The translations under genes and the position numbers were made by a program. A DNA stretch of 64,000 bases, from the NCBI RefSeq assembly GCF_050948215.1, contig NW_027489025.1, positions 62,001-126,000 on the forward strand, in the 5' to 3' direction. Positions 13,979 to 26,892 of the stretch are shown here, in pieces. The notes under the pieces were generated by a model. It searched no databases, was not told where the DNA came from, and saw only the letters and a list, made by a program, of their open reading frames with translations. The stretch comes from Halictus rubicundus (lineage: Eukaryota; Arthropoda; Insecta; Hymenoptera; Halictidae). Numbering within the stretch: position 1 is the first letter of the stretch; every line of letters begins with the position of its first letter.

Positions 13979-14742
13979 ATAGGATAGGATAGAGGATAGG
14001 ATAGGATAGAGGATAGGATATGATAGAGGATAGGATAGGATAGAGGATAGGATAAGATAGAGGATATTATAGGATAGAGGATAGGATAGGATAGAGGATA
14101 GGATAGGATAGAGAATAGGATAGGATCGAGGATAGGGTAGGATAGAGGATAGGATAGGATTGAGGATAGGATACGATAGAGGATAGGATAGGATAGAGGA
14201 TACGATATAGGATTTAATAGGATAGAGGATAGGATATGATAGAGGATAGGATAGGATAGAGAATAGGATATAGGATTGGATAGGATAGAGGATAGAATAG
14301 GATAGAGGATAGGATAGGATAGAGGATAGGATAGGATAGAGGATAGGATAGGATAGAGGAAAGGATAGGATAGAGGATAGGATAGGATAGAGGATAGGAT
14401 AGGGTAGAGGATAGGGTACGATAGAGGATAAGGATAGGATAGAGGATAGGATAGGATAGAGGATAGGATAGGATAGAGGATAGGATAGGATAGAGGATAG
14501 GATAGGATAGAGGATAGGATATGATAGAGGATAGGATAGGATAGTGGATAGGATAGGATAGAGAATAGGATAGGATAGAGGATAGGCTAGAATAGAGGAT
14601 AGGATAGGATAGAGGATAGAATAGGATAGAGGATAGGATATGATAGAGGATAGGATAGGATAGTGGATAGGATAGGATAGAGAATAGGATAGGATCGAGG
14701 ATAGGATAGGATAGAGGATAGGATAGGATTGAGGATAGGATA
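13131..14742 (+). repeat. Segmental duplicate A of an 8,795-bp-offset pair
   Basis: This block reappears at 21926-23537 with a constant 8,795-bp offset. Marks checked in register include GATAGTATAGG (13131 and 21926), AACATAG (about 13206 and 22001), GATAGAATAGG (13511 and 22306), GATAAGATAGAGGATATTATAGG (about 14051 and 22846), GGAAAGG (about 14358 and 23153) and GGCTAGAATAG (14586 and 23381). The first mismatch after the block is at 14743 (G) against 23538 (C). About 1.6 kb with no internal length change is copied over almost 9 kb, which is larger than any local higher-order period here. Confidence 0.87.
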
Positions 14743-17254
14743 GGATAGAGGATAGTATAGGATAGAGGATAGGATAGGATAGTGGATAGGATAGGATAGA
14801 GGATAGGATAGGATTGAGGATAGGATACGATAGAGGATAGGATAGGATAGAGGATAGGATAGGATAGAGAATAGGATATAGGATTGGATAGGATTGCGGA
14901 TAGGTTAGGATAGAGGATAGGATAGGATAGAGGCTGGATATGATAGAGGATAGGATATAGGATTGGATAGGATAGAGGATAGGATAGGATAGAGGATAGG
15001 ATAGGATAGAGGATAGGATAGGATAGAGGATAGGATATGATAGAGGATAGGATAGGATAGTGGATAGGATAGGATAGAGAATAGGATAGGATAGAGGATA
15101 GGCTAGGATAGAGGATAGGATAGGATAGAGGATAGAATAGGATAGAGGATAGGATATGATAGAGGATAGGATAGGATAGTGGATAGGATACGATAGAGGA
15201 TAGGATAGGATAGAGGATACGATATAGGATTTAATAGGATAGAGGATAGGATACGATAGAGGATAGGATAGGATAGAGGATAGGATAGGATAGAGGATAG
15301 TATAGGATAGAGGATAGGATATAGGATTTAATAGGATAGAGGATAGGATACGATAGAGGATAGGATAGGATAGAGGATAGGATAGGATAGAGGAAAGGAT
15401 AGGATAGAGGATAGGATAGGATAGAGGATAGGATAGGGTAGAGGATAGGATACGATAGCGGATAGGATAGGATAGAGGATAGGATAGGATAGAGGCTGGA
15501 TATGATAGAGGATAGGATATAGGATTGGATAGGATAGAGGATAGGATAGGATAGAGGATAGGATAGGATAGAGGATAGGATAGGATAGAGGATAGGATAT
15601 GATAGAGGATAGGATAGGATAGTGGATAGGATAGGATAGAGAATAGGGTAGGATAGAGGATAGGCTAGGATAGAGGATAGGATAGGATAGAGGATAGAAT
15701 AGGATAGAGGATAGGATATGATAGAGGATAGGATAGGATAGTGGATAGGATAGGATAGAGAATAGGATAGGATCGAGGATAGGATATGATAGTGGATAGG
15801 ATAGGATAGAGGATAGGATAGGATACAGGATAGGATAGGATAGAGGATACGATATAGGATTGGATAGGATAGAGGATAGGATATGATAGAGGATAGGATA
15901 GGATAGAGAATAGGATATAGGATTGGATAGGATAGAGGATAGAATAGGATAGAGGATAGGATAGGATAGAGGATAGGATACGATAGAGGATAGGATAGGA
16001 TAGAGGATACGATATAGGATTTAATAGGATAGAGGATAGGATACGATAGAGAATAGGATAGGATAGAGGATAGGATAGGATAGAGGATAGGATAGGATAG
16101 AGGATAGAATAGGATAGAGGATAGGATATGATAGAGGATAGGATAGGATAGTGGATAGGATACGATAGAGGATAGGATAAGATAGAGGACAGGATAGGAT
16201 AGAGGATAGGATAGGAAAGAGGATAGGATTTGATAGAGAATAGGATAGGATCGAGGATAGGATATAGGATTTAATAGGATAGAGGATAGGATACGATAGA
16301 GGATAGGATAGGATAGAGGATAGGATAGGATAGAGGAAAGGATAGGATAGAGGATAGGATAGGATAGAGGATAGGATAGGGTAGAGGATAGGATACGATA
16401 GCGGATAGGATAGGATAGAGGATAGGATAGGATAGAGGCTGGATATGATAGAGGATAGGATATAGGATTGGATAGGATAGAGGATAGGATAGGATAGAGG
16501 ATAGGATAGGATAGAGGATAGGATAGGATAGAGGATAGGATATGATAGAGGATAGGATAGGATAGTGGATAGGATAGGATAGAGGATAGGATACGATAGA
16601 GGATAGGATAGGATAGAGGATACGATATAGGATTTAATAGGATAGAGGATAGGATACGATAGAGGATAGGATAGGATAGAGGATAGGATAGGATAGAGGA
16701 TAGTATAGGATAGAGGATAGGATAGGATAGTGGATAGGATAGGATAGAGGATAGGATAGGATTGAGGATAGGATACGATAGAGGATAGGATAGGATAGAG
16801 GATAGGATAGGATAGAGAATAGGATATAGGATTGGATAGGATTGCGGATAGGTTAGGATAGAGGATAGGATAGGATAGAGGCTGGATATGATAGAGGATA
16901 GGATATAGGATTGGATAGGATAGAGGATAGGATAGGATAGAGGATAGGATAGGATAGAGGATAGGATAGGATAGAGGATAGGATATGATAGAGGATAGGA
17001 TAGGATAGTGGATAGGATAGGATAGAGAATAGGATAGGATAGAGGATAGGCTAGGATAGAGGATAGGATAGGATAGAGGATAGAATAGGATAGAGGATAG
17101 GATATGATAGAGGATAGGATAGGATAGTGGATAGGATACGATAGAGGATAGGATAGGATAGAGGATACGATATAGGATTTAATAGGATAGAGGATAGGAT
17201 ACGATAGAGGATAGGATAGGATAGAGGATAGGATAGGATAGAGGATAGTATAGG
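14743..17254 (+). repeat. Satellite with a 943-bp repeated block
   Basis: No gene. The ATTTAAT composite without the preceding TACGATATA (GGATAGGATATA then GGATTTAAT) at 15328 recurs at 16271, and GATACGATAGCGG at 15458 recurs at 16401. Both are 943 bp apart, and the match ends near 15645/16588. Between them are copies of the GGCTGGATATGATAG, GGCTAGG, AGAATAGG and GATACAGG variants. GATTGCGGATAGGTTAGG occurs at 14891 and 16839. Confidence 0.82.
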
Positions 17255-20200
17255 ATAGAGGATAGGATAGGATAGTGGATAGGATAGGATAAAAGATAGG
17301 ATAGGATTGAGGATAGGATACGATAGAGGATAGGATAGGATAGAGGATACGATATAGGATTTAATAGGATAGAGGATAGGATACGATAGAGGATAGGATA
17401 GGATAGAGGATAGGATAGGATAGAGGAAAGGATAGGATAGAGGATAGGATAGGATAGAGGATAGGATAGGGTAGAGGATAGGGTACGATAGAGGATAAGG
17501 ATAGGATAGAGGATAGGATAGGATAGAGGATAGGATAGGATAGAGGATAGGATAGGATAGAGGATAGGATAGGATAGAGGATAGGATATGATAGAGGATA
17601 GGATAGGATAGAGGATAGGATAAGATAGAGGATATTATAGGATAGAGGATAGGATAGGATAGTGGATAGGATAGGATAAAAGATAGGATAGGATTGAGGA
17701 TAGGATACGATAGAGGATAGGATAGGATAGAGGATACGATATAGGATTTAATAGGATAGAGGATAGGATACGATAGAGGATAGGATAGGATAGAGGATAG
17801 GATAGGATAGAGGATAGGATAGGATAGTGGATAGGAAAGGATAGAGGATAGGATAGGATATGATAGTGGATAGGATAGGATAGAGGATAGGATAGGATAC
17901 AGGATAGGATAGGATAGAGGATACGATATAGGATTGGATAGGATAGAGGATAGGATATGATAGAGGATAGGATAGGATAGAGAATAGGATATAGGATTGG
18001 ATAGGATAGAGGATAGAATAGGATAGAGGATAGGATAGGTTAGAGGAAAGGATATGATAGAGGATAGGATAGGATAGAGGATAGGATAAGATAGAGGACA
18101 GGATAGGATAGAGGATAGGATAGGAAAGAGGATAGGATAGGATAGAGAATAGGATAGGATCGAGGATAGGATATAGGATTTAATAGGATAGAGGATAGGA
18201 TACGATAGAGGATAGGATAGGATAGAGGATAGGATAGGATAGAGGAAAGGATAGGATAGAGGATAGGATAGGATAGAGGATAGGATAGGGTAGAGGATAG
18301 GGTACGATAGCGGATAGGATAGGATAGAGGATAGGATAGGATAGAGGCTGGATATGATAGAGGATAGGATATAGGATTGGATAGGATAGAGGATAGGATA
18401 GGATAGAGGATAGGATAGGATAGAGAATAGGATAGGATCGAGGATAGGATATAGGATTTAATAGGATAGAGGATAGGATACGATAGAGGATAGGATAGGA
18501 TAGAGGATAGGATAGGATAGAGGAAAGGATAGGATAGAGGATAGGATAGGATAGAGGATAGGATAGGGTAGAGGATAGGATACGATAGCGGATAGGATAG
18601 GATAGAGGATAGGATAGGATAGAGGCTGGATATGATAGAGGATAGGATATAGGATTGGATAGGATAGAGGATAGGATAGGATAGAGGATAGGATAGGATA
18701 GAGGATAGGATAGGATAGAGGATAGGATATGATAGAGGATAGGATAGGATAGTGGATAGGATAGGATAGAGAATAGGGTAGGATAGAGGATAGGCTAGGA
18801 TAGAGGATAGGATAGGATAGAGGATAGAATAGGATAGAGGATAGGATATGATAGAGGATAGGATAGGATAGTGGATAGGATAGGATAAAAGATAGGATAG
18901 GATTGAGGATAGGATACGATAGAGGATAGGATAGGATAGAGGATACGATATAGGATTTAATAGGATAGAGGATAGGATACGATAGAGGATAGGATAGGAT
19001 AGAGGATAGGATAGGATAGAGGAAAGGATAGGATAGAGGATAGGATAGGATAGAGTATAGGATAGGGTAGAGGATAGGGTACGATAGAGGATAAGGATAG
19101 GATAGAGGATAGGATAGGATAGAGGATAGGATAGGATAGAGGATAGGATAGGATAGAGGATAGGATAGGATAGAGGATAGGTTATGATAGAGGATAGGAT
19201 AGGATAGAGGATAGGATAAGATAGAGGATATTATAGGATAGAGGATAGGATAGGATAGTGGATAGGATAGGATAAAAGATAGGATAGGATTGAGGATAGG
19301 ATACGATAGAGGATAGGATAGGATAGAGGATACGATATAGGATTTAATAGGATAGAGGATAGGATACGATAGAGGATAGGATAGGATAGAGGATAGGATA
19401 GGATAGAGGATAGGATAGGATAGTGGATAGGAAAGGATAGAGGATAGGATAGGATATGATAGTGGATAGGATAGGATAGAGGATAGGATAGGATACAGGA
19501 TAGGATAGGATAGAGGATACGATATAGGATTGGATAGGATAGAGGATAGGATATGATAGAGGATAGGATAGGATAGAGAATAGGATAGAGGATAGGATAG
19601 GTTAGAGGAAAGGATATGATAGAGGATAGGATAGGATAGAGGATAGGATAAGATAGAGGACAGGATAGGATAGAGGATAGGATAGGAAAGAGGATAGGAT
19701 AGGATAGAGAATAGGATAGGATCGAGGATAGGATATAGGATTTAATAGGATAGAGGATAGGATACGATAGAGGATAGGATAGGATAGAGGATAGGATAGG
19801 ATAGAGGAAAGGATAGGATAGAGGATAGGATAGGATAGAGGATAGGATAGGGTAGAGGATAGGGTACGATAGCGGATAGGATAGGATAGAGGATAGGATA
19901 GGATAGAGGCTGGATATGATAGAGGATAGGATATAGGATTGGATAGGATAGAGGATAGGATAGGATAGAGGATAGGATAGGATAGAGAATAGGATAGGAT
20001 CGAGGATAGGATATAGGATTTAATAGGATAGAGGATAGGATACGATAGAGGATAGGATAGGATAGAGGATAGGATAGGATAGAGGAAAGGATAGGATAGA
20101 GGATAGGATAGGATAGAGGATAGGATAGGGTAGAGGATAGGATACGATAGCGGATAGGATAGGATAGAGGATAGGATAGGATAGAGGCTGGATATGATAG

Positions 20201-21584
20201 AGGATAGGATATAGGATTGGATAGGATAGAGGATAGGATAGGATAGAGGATAGGATAGGATAGAGGATAGGATAGGATAGAGGATAGGATATGATAGAGG
20301 ATAGGATAGGATAGTGGATAGGATAGGATAGAGAATAGGGTAGGATAGAGGATAGGCTAGGATAGAGGATAGGATAGGATAGAGGATAGAATAGGATAGA
20401 GGATAGGATATGATAGAGGATAGGATAGGATAGTGGATAGGATAGGATAAAAGATAGGATAGGATTGAGGATAGGATACGATAGAGGATAGGATAGGATA
20501 GAGGATACGATATAGGATTTAATAGGATAGAGGATAGGATACGATAGAGGATAGGATAGGATAGAGGATAGGATAGGATAGAGGAAAGGATAGGATAGAG
20601 GATAGGATAGGATAGAGTATAGGATAGGGTAGAGGATAGGGTACGATAGAGGATAAGGATAGGATAGAGGATAGGATAGGATAGAGGATAGGATAGGATA
20701 GAGGATAGGATAGGATAGAGGATAGGATAGGATAGAGGATAGGTTATGATAGAGGATAGGATAGGATAGAGGATAGGATAAGATAGAGGATATTATAGGA
20801 TAGAGGATAGGATAGGATAGTGGATAGGATAGGATAAAAGATAGGATAGGATTGAGGATAGGATACGATAGAGGATAGGATAGGATAGAGGATACGATAT
20901 AGGATTTAATAGGATAGAGGATAGGATACGATAGAGGATAGGATAGGATAGAGGATAGGATAGGATAGAGGATAGGATAGGATAGTGGATAGGAAAGGAT
21001 AGAGGATAGGATAGGATATGATAGTGGATAGGATAGGATAGAGGATAGGATAGGATACAGGATAGGATAGGATAGAGGATACGATATAGGATTGGATAGG
21101 ATAGAGGATAGGATATGATAGAGGATAGGATAGGATAGAGAATAGGATATAGGATTGGATAGGATAGAGGATAGAATAGGATAGAGGATAGGATAGGTTA
21201 GAGGAAAGGATATGATAGAGGATAGGATAGGATAGAGGATAGGATAAGATAGAGGACAGGATAGGATAGAGGATAGGATAGGAAAGAGGATAGGATAGGA
21301 TAGAGAATAGGATAGGATCGAGGATAGGATATAGGATTTAATAGGATAGAGGATAGGATACGATAGAGGATAGGATAGGATAGAGGATAGGATAGGATAG
21401 AGGAAAGGATAGGATAGAGGATAGGATAGGATAGAGGATAGGATAGGGTAGAGGATAGGGTACGATAGCGGATAGGATAGGATAGAGGATAGGATAGGAT
21501 AGAGGCTGGATATGATAGAGGATAGGATATAGGATTGGATAGGATAGAGGATAGGATAGGATAGAGGATAGGATAGGATAGAGG
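17255..21584 (+). repeat. 1.56-1.60-kb higher-order repeat, about 2.7 copies
   Basis: GATAAAAG at 17678, 19274 and about 20836, and GGTTAGAGGAAAGG at 18039, 19601 and 21197, give spacings of 1,596 and 1,562 bp. The 34-bp difference is exactly two monomers, missing in the middle copy near 19580, where the AGAATAGGATATAGGATTGG and GATAGAATAGG units are lost. Downstream markers agree at 1,562 bp (GATCGAGG near 18438 and 20000, composite near 18481 and 20043, GATAAAAG 18887 and 20449). Similarity starts near 17255 and ends near 21584. No gene. Confidence 0.86.
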
Positions 21585-21925
21585 ATAGGATAGGATAGAG
21601 GATAGGATATGATAGAGGATAGGATAGGATAGTGGATAGGATAGGATAGTGGATAGGATAGGATACAGGATAGGATAGGATAGAGGATACGATATAGGAT
21701 TGGATAGGATAGAGGATAGGATATGATAGAGGATAGGATAGGATAGAGAATAGGATATAGGATTGGATAGGATAGAGGATAGAATAGGATAGAGGATAGG
21801 ATAGGATAGAGGATAGGATACGATAGAGGATAGGATAGGATAGAGGATACGATATAGGATTTAATAGGATAGAGGATAGGATACGATAGAGGATAGGATA
21901 GGATAGAGGATAGGATAGGATAGAG
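21585..21925 (+). repeat. Junction satellite, matches 11.9-12.3 kb
   Basis: No gene. From about 21655 the sequence matches about 12013 onward at an offset of 9,642 bp (GATACAGG at 21665 and 12023; AACATAG at about 22001 and 12359). One visible difference is AATAGGATACAGG near 12145, where this copy has AATAGGATAGAGG. At the left end, two AGTGG units stand next to each other (about 21631 and 21648), which looks like the fusion point between two blocks. Confidence 0.78.
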
Positions 21926-23537
21926 GATAGTATAGGATAGAGGATAGGATAGGATAGTGGATAGGATAGGATAGAGGATAGGATAGGATTGAGGATAGGA
22001 TAACATAGAGGATAGGATAGGATAGAGGATAGGATAGGATAGAGAATAGGATATAGGATTGGATAGGATTGCGGATAGGTTAGGATAGAGGATAGGATAG
22101 GATAGAGGCTGGATATGATAGAGGATAGGATATAGGATTGGATAGGATAGAGGATAGGATAGGATAGAGGATAGGATAGGATAGAGGATAGGATAGGATA
22201 GAGGATAGGATATGATAGAGGATAGGATAGGATAGTGGATAGGATAGGATAGAGAATAGGATAGGATAGAGGATAGGCTAGGATAGAGGATAGGATAGGA
22301 TAGAGGATAGAATAGGATAGAGGATAGGATATGATAGAGGATAGGATAGGATAGTGGATAGGATACGATAGAGGATAGGATAGGATAGAGGATACGATAT
22401 AGGATTTAATAGGATAGAGGATAGGATACGATAGAGGATAGGATAGGATAGAGGATAGGATAGGATAGAGGATAGTATAGGATAGAGGATAGGATAGGAT
22501 AGTGGATAGGATAGGATAAAAGATAGGATAGGATTGAGGATAGGATACGATAGAGGATAGGATAGGATAGAGGATACGATATAGGATTTAATAGGATAGA
22601 GGATAGGATACGATAGAGGATAGGATAGGATAGAGGATAGGATAGGATAGAGGAAAGGATAGGATAGAGGATAGGATAGGATAGAGGATAGGATAGGGTA
22701 GAGGATAGGGTACGATAGAGGATAAGGATAGGATAGAGGATAGGATAGGATAGAGGATAGGATAGGATAGAGGATAGGATAGGATAGAGGATAGGATAGG
22801 ATAGAGGATAGGATATGATAGAGGATAGGATAGGATAGAGGATAGGATAAGATAGAGGATATTATAGGATAGAGGATAGGATAGGATAGAGGATAGGATA
22901 GGATAGAGAATAGGATAGGATCGAGGATAGGGTAGGATAGAGGATAGGATAGGATTGAGGATAGGATACGATAGAGGATAGGATAGGATAGAGGATACGA
23001 TATAGGATTTAATAGGATAGAGGATAGGATATGATAGAGGATAGGATAGGATAGAGAATAGGATATAGGATTGGATAGGATAGAGGATAGAATAGGATAG
23101 AGGATAGGATAGGATAGAGGATAGGATAGGATAGAGGATAGGATAGGATAGAGGAAAGGATAGGATAGAGGATAGGATAGGATAGAGGATAGGATAGGGT
23201 AGAGGATAGGGTACGATAGAGGATAAGGATAGGATAGAGGATAGGATAGGATAGAGGATAGGATAGGATAGAGGATAGGATAGGATAGAGGATAGGATAG
23301 GATAGAGGATAGGATATGATAGAGGATAGGATAGGATAGTGGATAGGATAGGATAGAGAATAGGATAGGATAGAGGATAGGCTAGAATAGAGGATAGGAT
23401 AGGATAGAGGATAGAATAGGATAGAGGATAGGATATGATAGAGGATAGGATAGGATAGTGGATAGGATAGGATAGAGAATAGGATAGGATCGAGGATAGG
23501 ATAGGATAGAGGATAGGATAGGATTGAGGATAGGATA
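21926..23537 (+). repeat. Segmental duplicate B of the 8,795-bp-offset pair
   Basis: This is the second copy of the 13131-14742 block, matched in register at every marker I checked and without a length change. Its right end flows into the 1,022-bp higher-order repeat, while copy A runs into GATAGTATAGG units, so the right junction is a block boundary rather than gradual divergence. Confidence 0.87.
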
Positions 23538-26500
23538 CGATAGAGGATAGGATAGGATAGAGGATACGATATAGGATTTAATAGGATAGAGGATAGGATA
23601 CGATAGAGGATAGGATGGGATAGAGGATAGGATAGGATAGAGGATAGGATAGGATAGAGGATAGGATAGGATAGTGGATAGGAAAGGATAGAGGATAGGA
23701 TAGGATATGATAGTGGATAGGATAGGATAGAGGATAGGATAGGATACAGGATAGGATAGGATAGAGGATACGATATAGGATAGGATAGGATAGAGGATAG
23801 GATAAGATAGAGGATAGGATAGGATAGAGGATAGGATAGGATAGAGGATAGGATAGGATAGAGGATAGGATAGGATAGAGGATAGGATATAGGATTTAAT
23901 AGGATAGAGGATAGGATACGATAGAGGATAGGATAGGATAGAGGATAGGATAGGATAGAGGAAAGGATAGGATAGAGGATAGGATAGGATAGAGGATAGG
24001 ATAGGGTAGAGGATAGGGTACGATAGCGGATAGGATAGGATAGAGGATAGGATAGGATAGAGGCTGGATATGATAGAGGATAGGATATAGGATTGGATAG
24101 GATAGAGGATAGAATAGGATAGAGGATAGGATAGGATAGAGGATAGGATAGGATAGAGGATAGGATAGGATAGAGGAAAGGATAGGATAGAGGATAGGAT
24201 AGGATAGAGGATAGGATAGGGTAGAGGATAGGGTACGATAGAGGATAAGGATAGGATAGAGGATAGGATAGGATAGAGGATAGGATAGGATAGAGGATAG
24301 GATAGGATAGAGGATAGGATAGGATAGAGGATAGGATATGATAGAGGATAGGATAGGATAGTGGATAGGATAGGATAGAGAATAGGATAGGATAGAGGAT
24401 AGGCTAGAATAGAGGATAGGATAGGATAGAGGATAGAATAGGATAGAGGATAGGATATGATAGAGGATAGGATAGGATAGTGGATAGGATAGGATAGAGA
24501 ATAGGATAGGATCGAGGATAGGATAGGATAGAGGATAGGATAGGATTGAGGATAGGATACGATAGAGGATAGGATAGGATAGAGGATACGATATAGGATT
24601 TAATAGGATAGAGGATAGGATACGATAGAGGATAGGATGGGATAGAGGATAGGATAGGATAGAGGATAGGATAGGATAGAGGATAGGATAGGATAGTGGA
24701 TAGGAAAGGATAGAGGATAGGATAGGATATGATAGTGGATAGGATAGGATAGAGGATAGGATAGGATACAGGATAGGATAGGATAGAGGATACGATATAG
24801 GATAGGATAGGATAGAGGATAGGATAAGATAGAGGATAGGATAGGATAGAGGATAGGATAGGATAGAGGATAGGATAGGATAGAGGATAGGATAGGATAG
24901 AGGATAGGATATAGGATTTAATAGGATAGAGGATAGGATACGATAGAGGATAGGATAGGATAGAGGATAGGATAGGATAGAGGAAAGGATAGGATAGAGG
25001 ATAGGATAGGATAGAGGATAGGATAGGGTAGAGGATAGGGTACGATAGCGGATAGGATAGGATAGAGGATAGGATAGGATAGAGGCTGGATATGATAGAG
25101 GATAGGATATAGGATTGGATAGGATAGAGGATAGGATAGGATAGAGGATAGGATAGGATAGAGGATAGGATAGGATAGAGGATAGGATATGATAGAGGAT
25201 AGGATAGGATAGTGGATAGGATAGGATAGAGAATAGGATAGGATCGAGGATAGGATATGATAGTGGATAGGATAGGATAGAGGATAGGATAGGATACAGG
25301 ATAGGATAGGATAGAGGATACGATATAGGATTGGATAGGATAGAGGATAGGATATGATAGAGGATAGGATAGGATAGAGAATAGGATAGGATCGAGGATA
25401 GGGTAGGATAGAGGATAGGATAGGATTGAGGATAGGATACGATAGAGGATAGGATAGGATAGAGGATACGATATAGGATTTAATAGGATAGAGGATAGGA
25501 TATGATAGAGGATAGGATAGGATAGAGAATAGGATATAGGATTGGATAGGATAGAGGATAGAATAGGATAGAGGATAGGATAGGATAGAGGATAGGATAG
25601 GATAGAGGATAGGATAGGATAGAGGAAAGGATAGGATAGAGGATAGGATAGGATAGAGGATAGGATAGGGTAGAGGATAGGGTACGATAGAGGATAAGGA
25701 TAGGATAGAGGATAGGATAGGATAGAGGATAGGATAGGATAGAGGATAGGATAGGATAGAGGATAGGATAGGATAGAGGATAGGATATGATAGAGGATAG
25801 GATAGGATAGTGGATAGGATAGGATAGAGAATAGGATAGGATAGAGGATAGGCTAGAATAGAGGATAGGATAGGATAGAGGATAGAATAGGATAGAGGAT
25901 AGGATATGATAGAGGATAGGATAGGATAGTGGATAGGATAGGATAGAGAATAGGATAGGATCGAGGATAGGATAGGATAGAGGATAGGATAGGATTGAGG
26001 ATAGGATACGATAGAGGATAGGATAGGATAGAGGATACGATATAGGATTTAATAGGATAGAGGATAGGATACGATAGAGGATAGGATGGGATAGAGGATA
26101 GGATAGGATAGAGGATAGGATAGGATAGAGGATAGGATAGGATAGTGGATAGGAAAGGATAGAGGATAGGATAGGATATGATAGTGGATAGGATAGGATA
26201 GAGGATAGGATAGGATACAGGATAGGATAGGATAGAGGATACGATATAGGATAGGATAGGATAGAGGATAGGATAAGATAGAGGATAGGATAGGATAGAG
26301 GATAGGATAGGATAGAGGATAGGATAGGATAGAGGATAGGATAGGATAGAGGATAGGATATAGGATTTAATAGGATAGAGGATAGGATACGATAGAGGAT
26401 AGGATAGGATAGAGGATAGGATAGGATAGATGAAAGGATAGGATAGAGGATAGGATAGGATAGAGGATAGGATAGGGTAGAGGATAGGGTACGATAGCGG

Positions 26501-26835
26501 ATAGGATAGGATAGAGGATAGGATAGGATAGAGGCTGGATATGATAGAGGATAGGATATAGGATTGGATAGGATAGAGGATAGGATAGGATAGAGGATAG
26601 GATAGGATAGAGGATAGGATAGGATAGAGGATAGGATATGATAGAGGATAGGATAGGATAGTGGATAGGATAGGATAGAGAATAGGATAGGATCGAGGAT
26701 AGGATATGATAGTGGATAGGATAGGATAGAGGATAGGATAGGATACAGGATAGGATAGGATAGAGGATACGATATAGGATTGGATAGGATAGAGGATAGG
26801 ATATGATAGAGGATAGGATAGGATAGAGAATAGGA
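23060..26835 (+). repeat. Higher-order repeat with three copies, spacings 1,022 and 1,449 bp
   Basis: GGCTAGAATAG occurs at 23381, 24403 and 25852, with the flanking AGTGG, AGAATAGG, GATCGAGG, ATTTAAT and GATACAGG variants in the same order each time. The first two copies are adjacent (match about 23060-24111 with 24082-25133). The third matches the first at 2,471 bp and the second at 1,449 bp, up to about 26835. A substitution turns GAGGAAAGG into GATGAAAGG in the third copy near 26430. No gene. Confidence 0.85.
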
Positions 26836-26892
26836 TATAGGATTGGATAGGATAGAGGATAGAATAGGATAGAGGATAGGATAGGATAGAGG

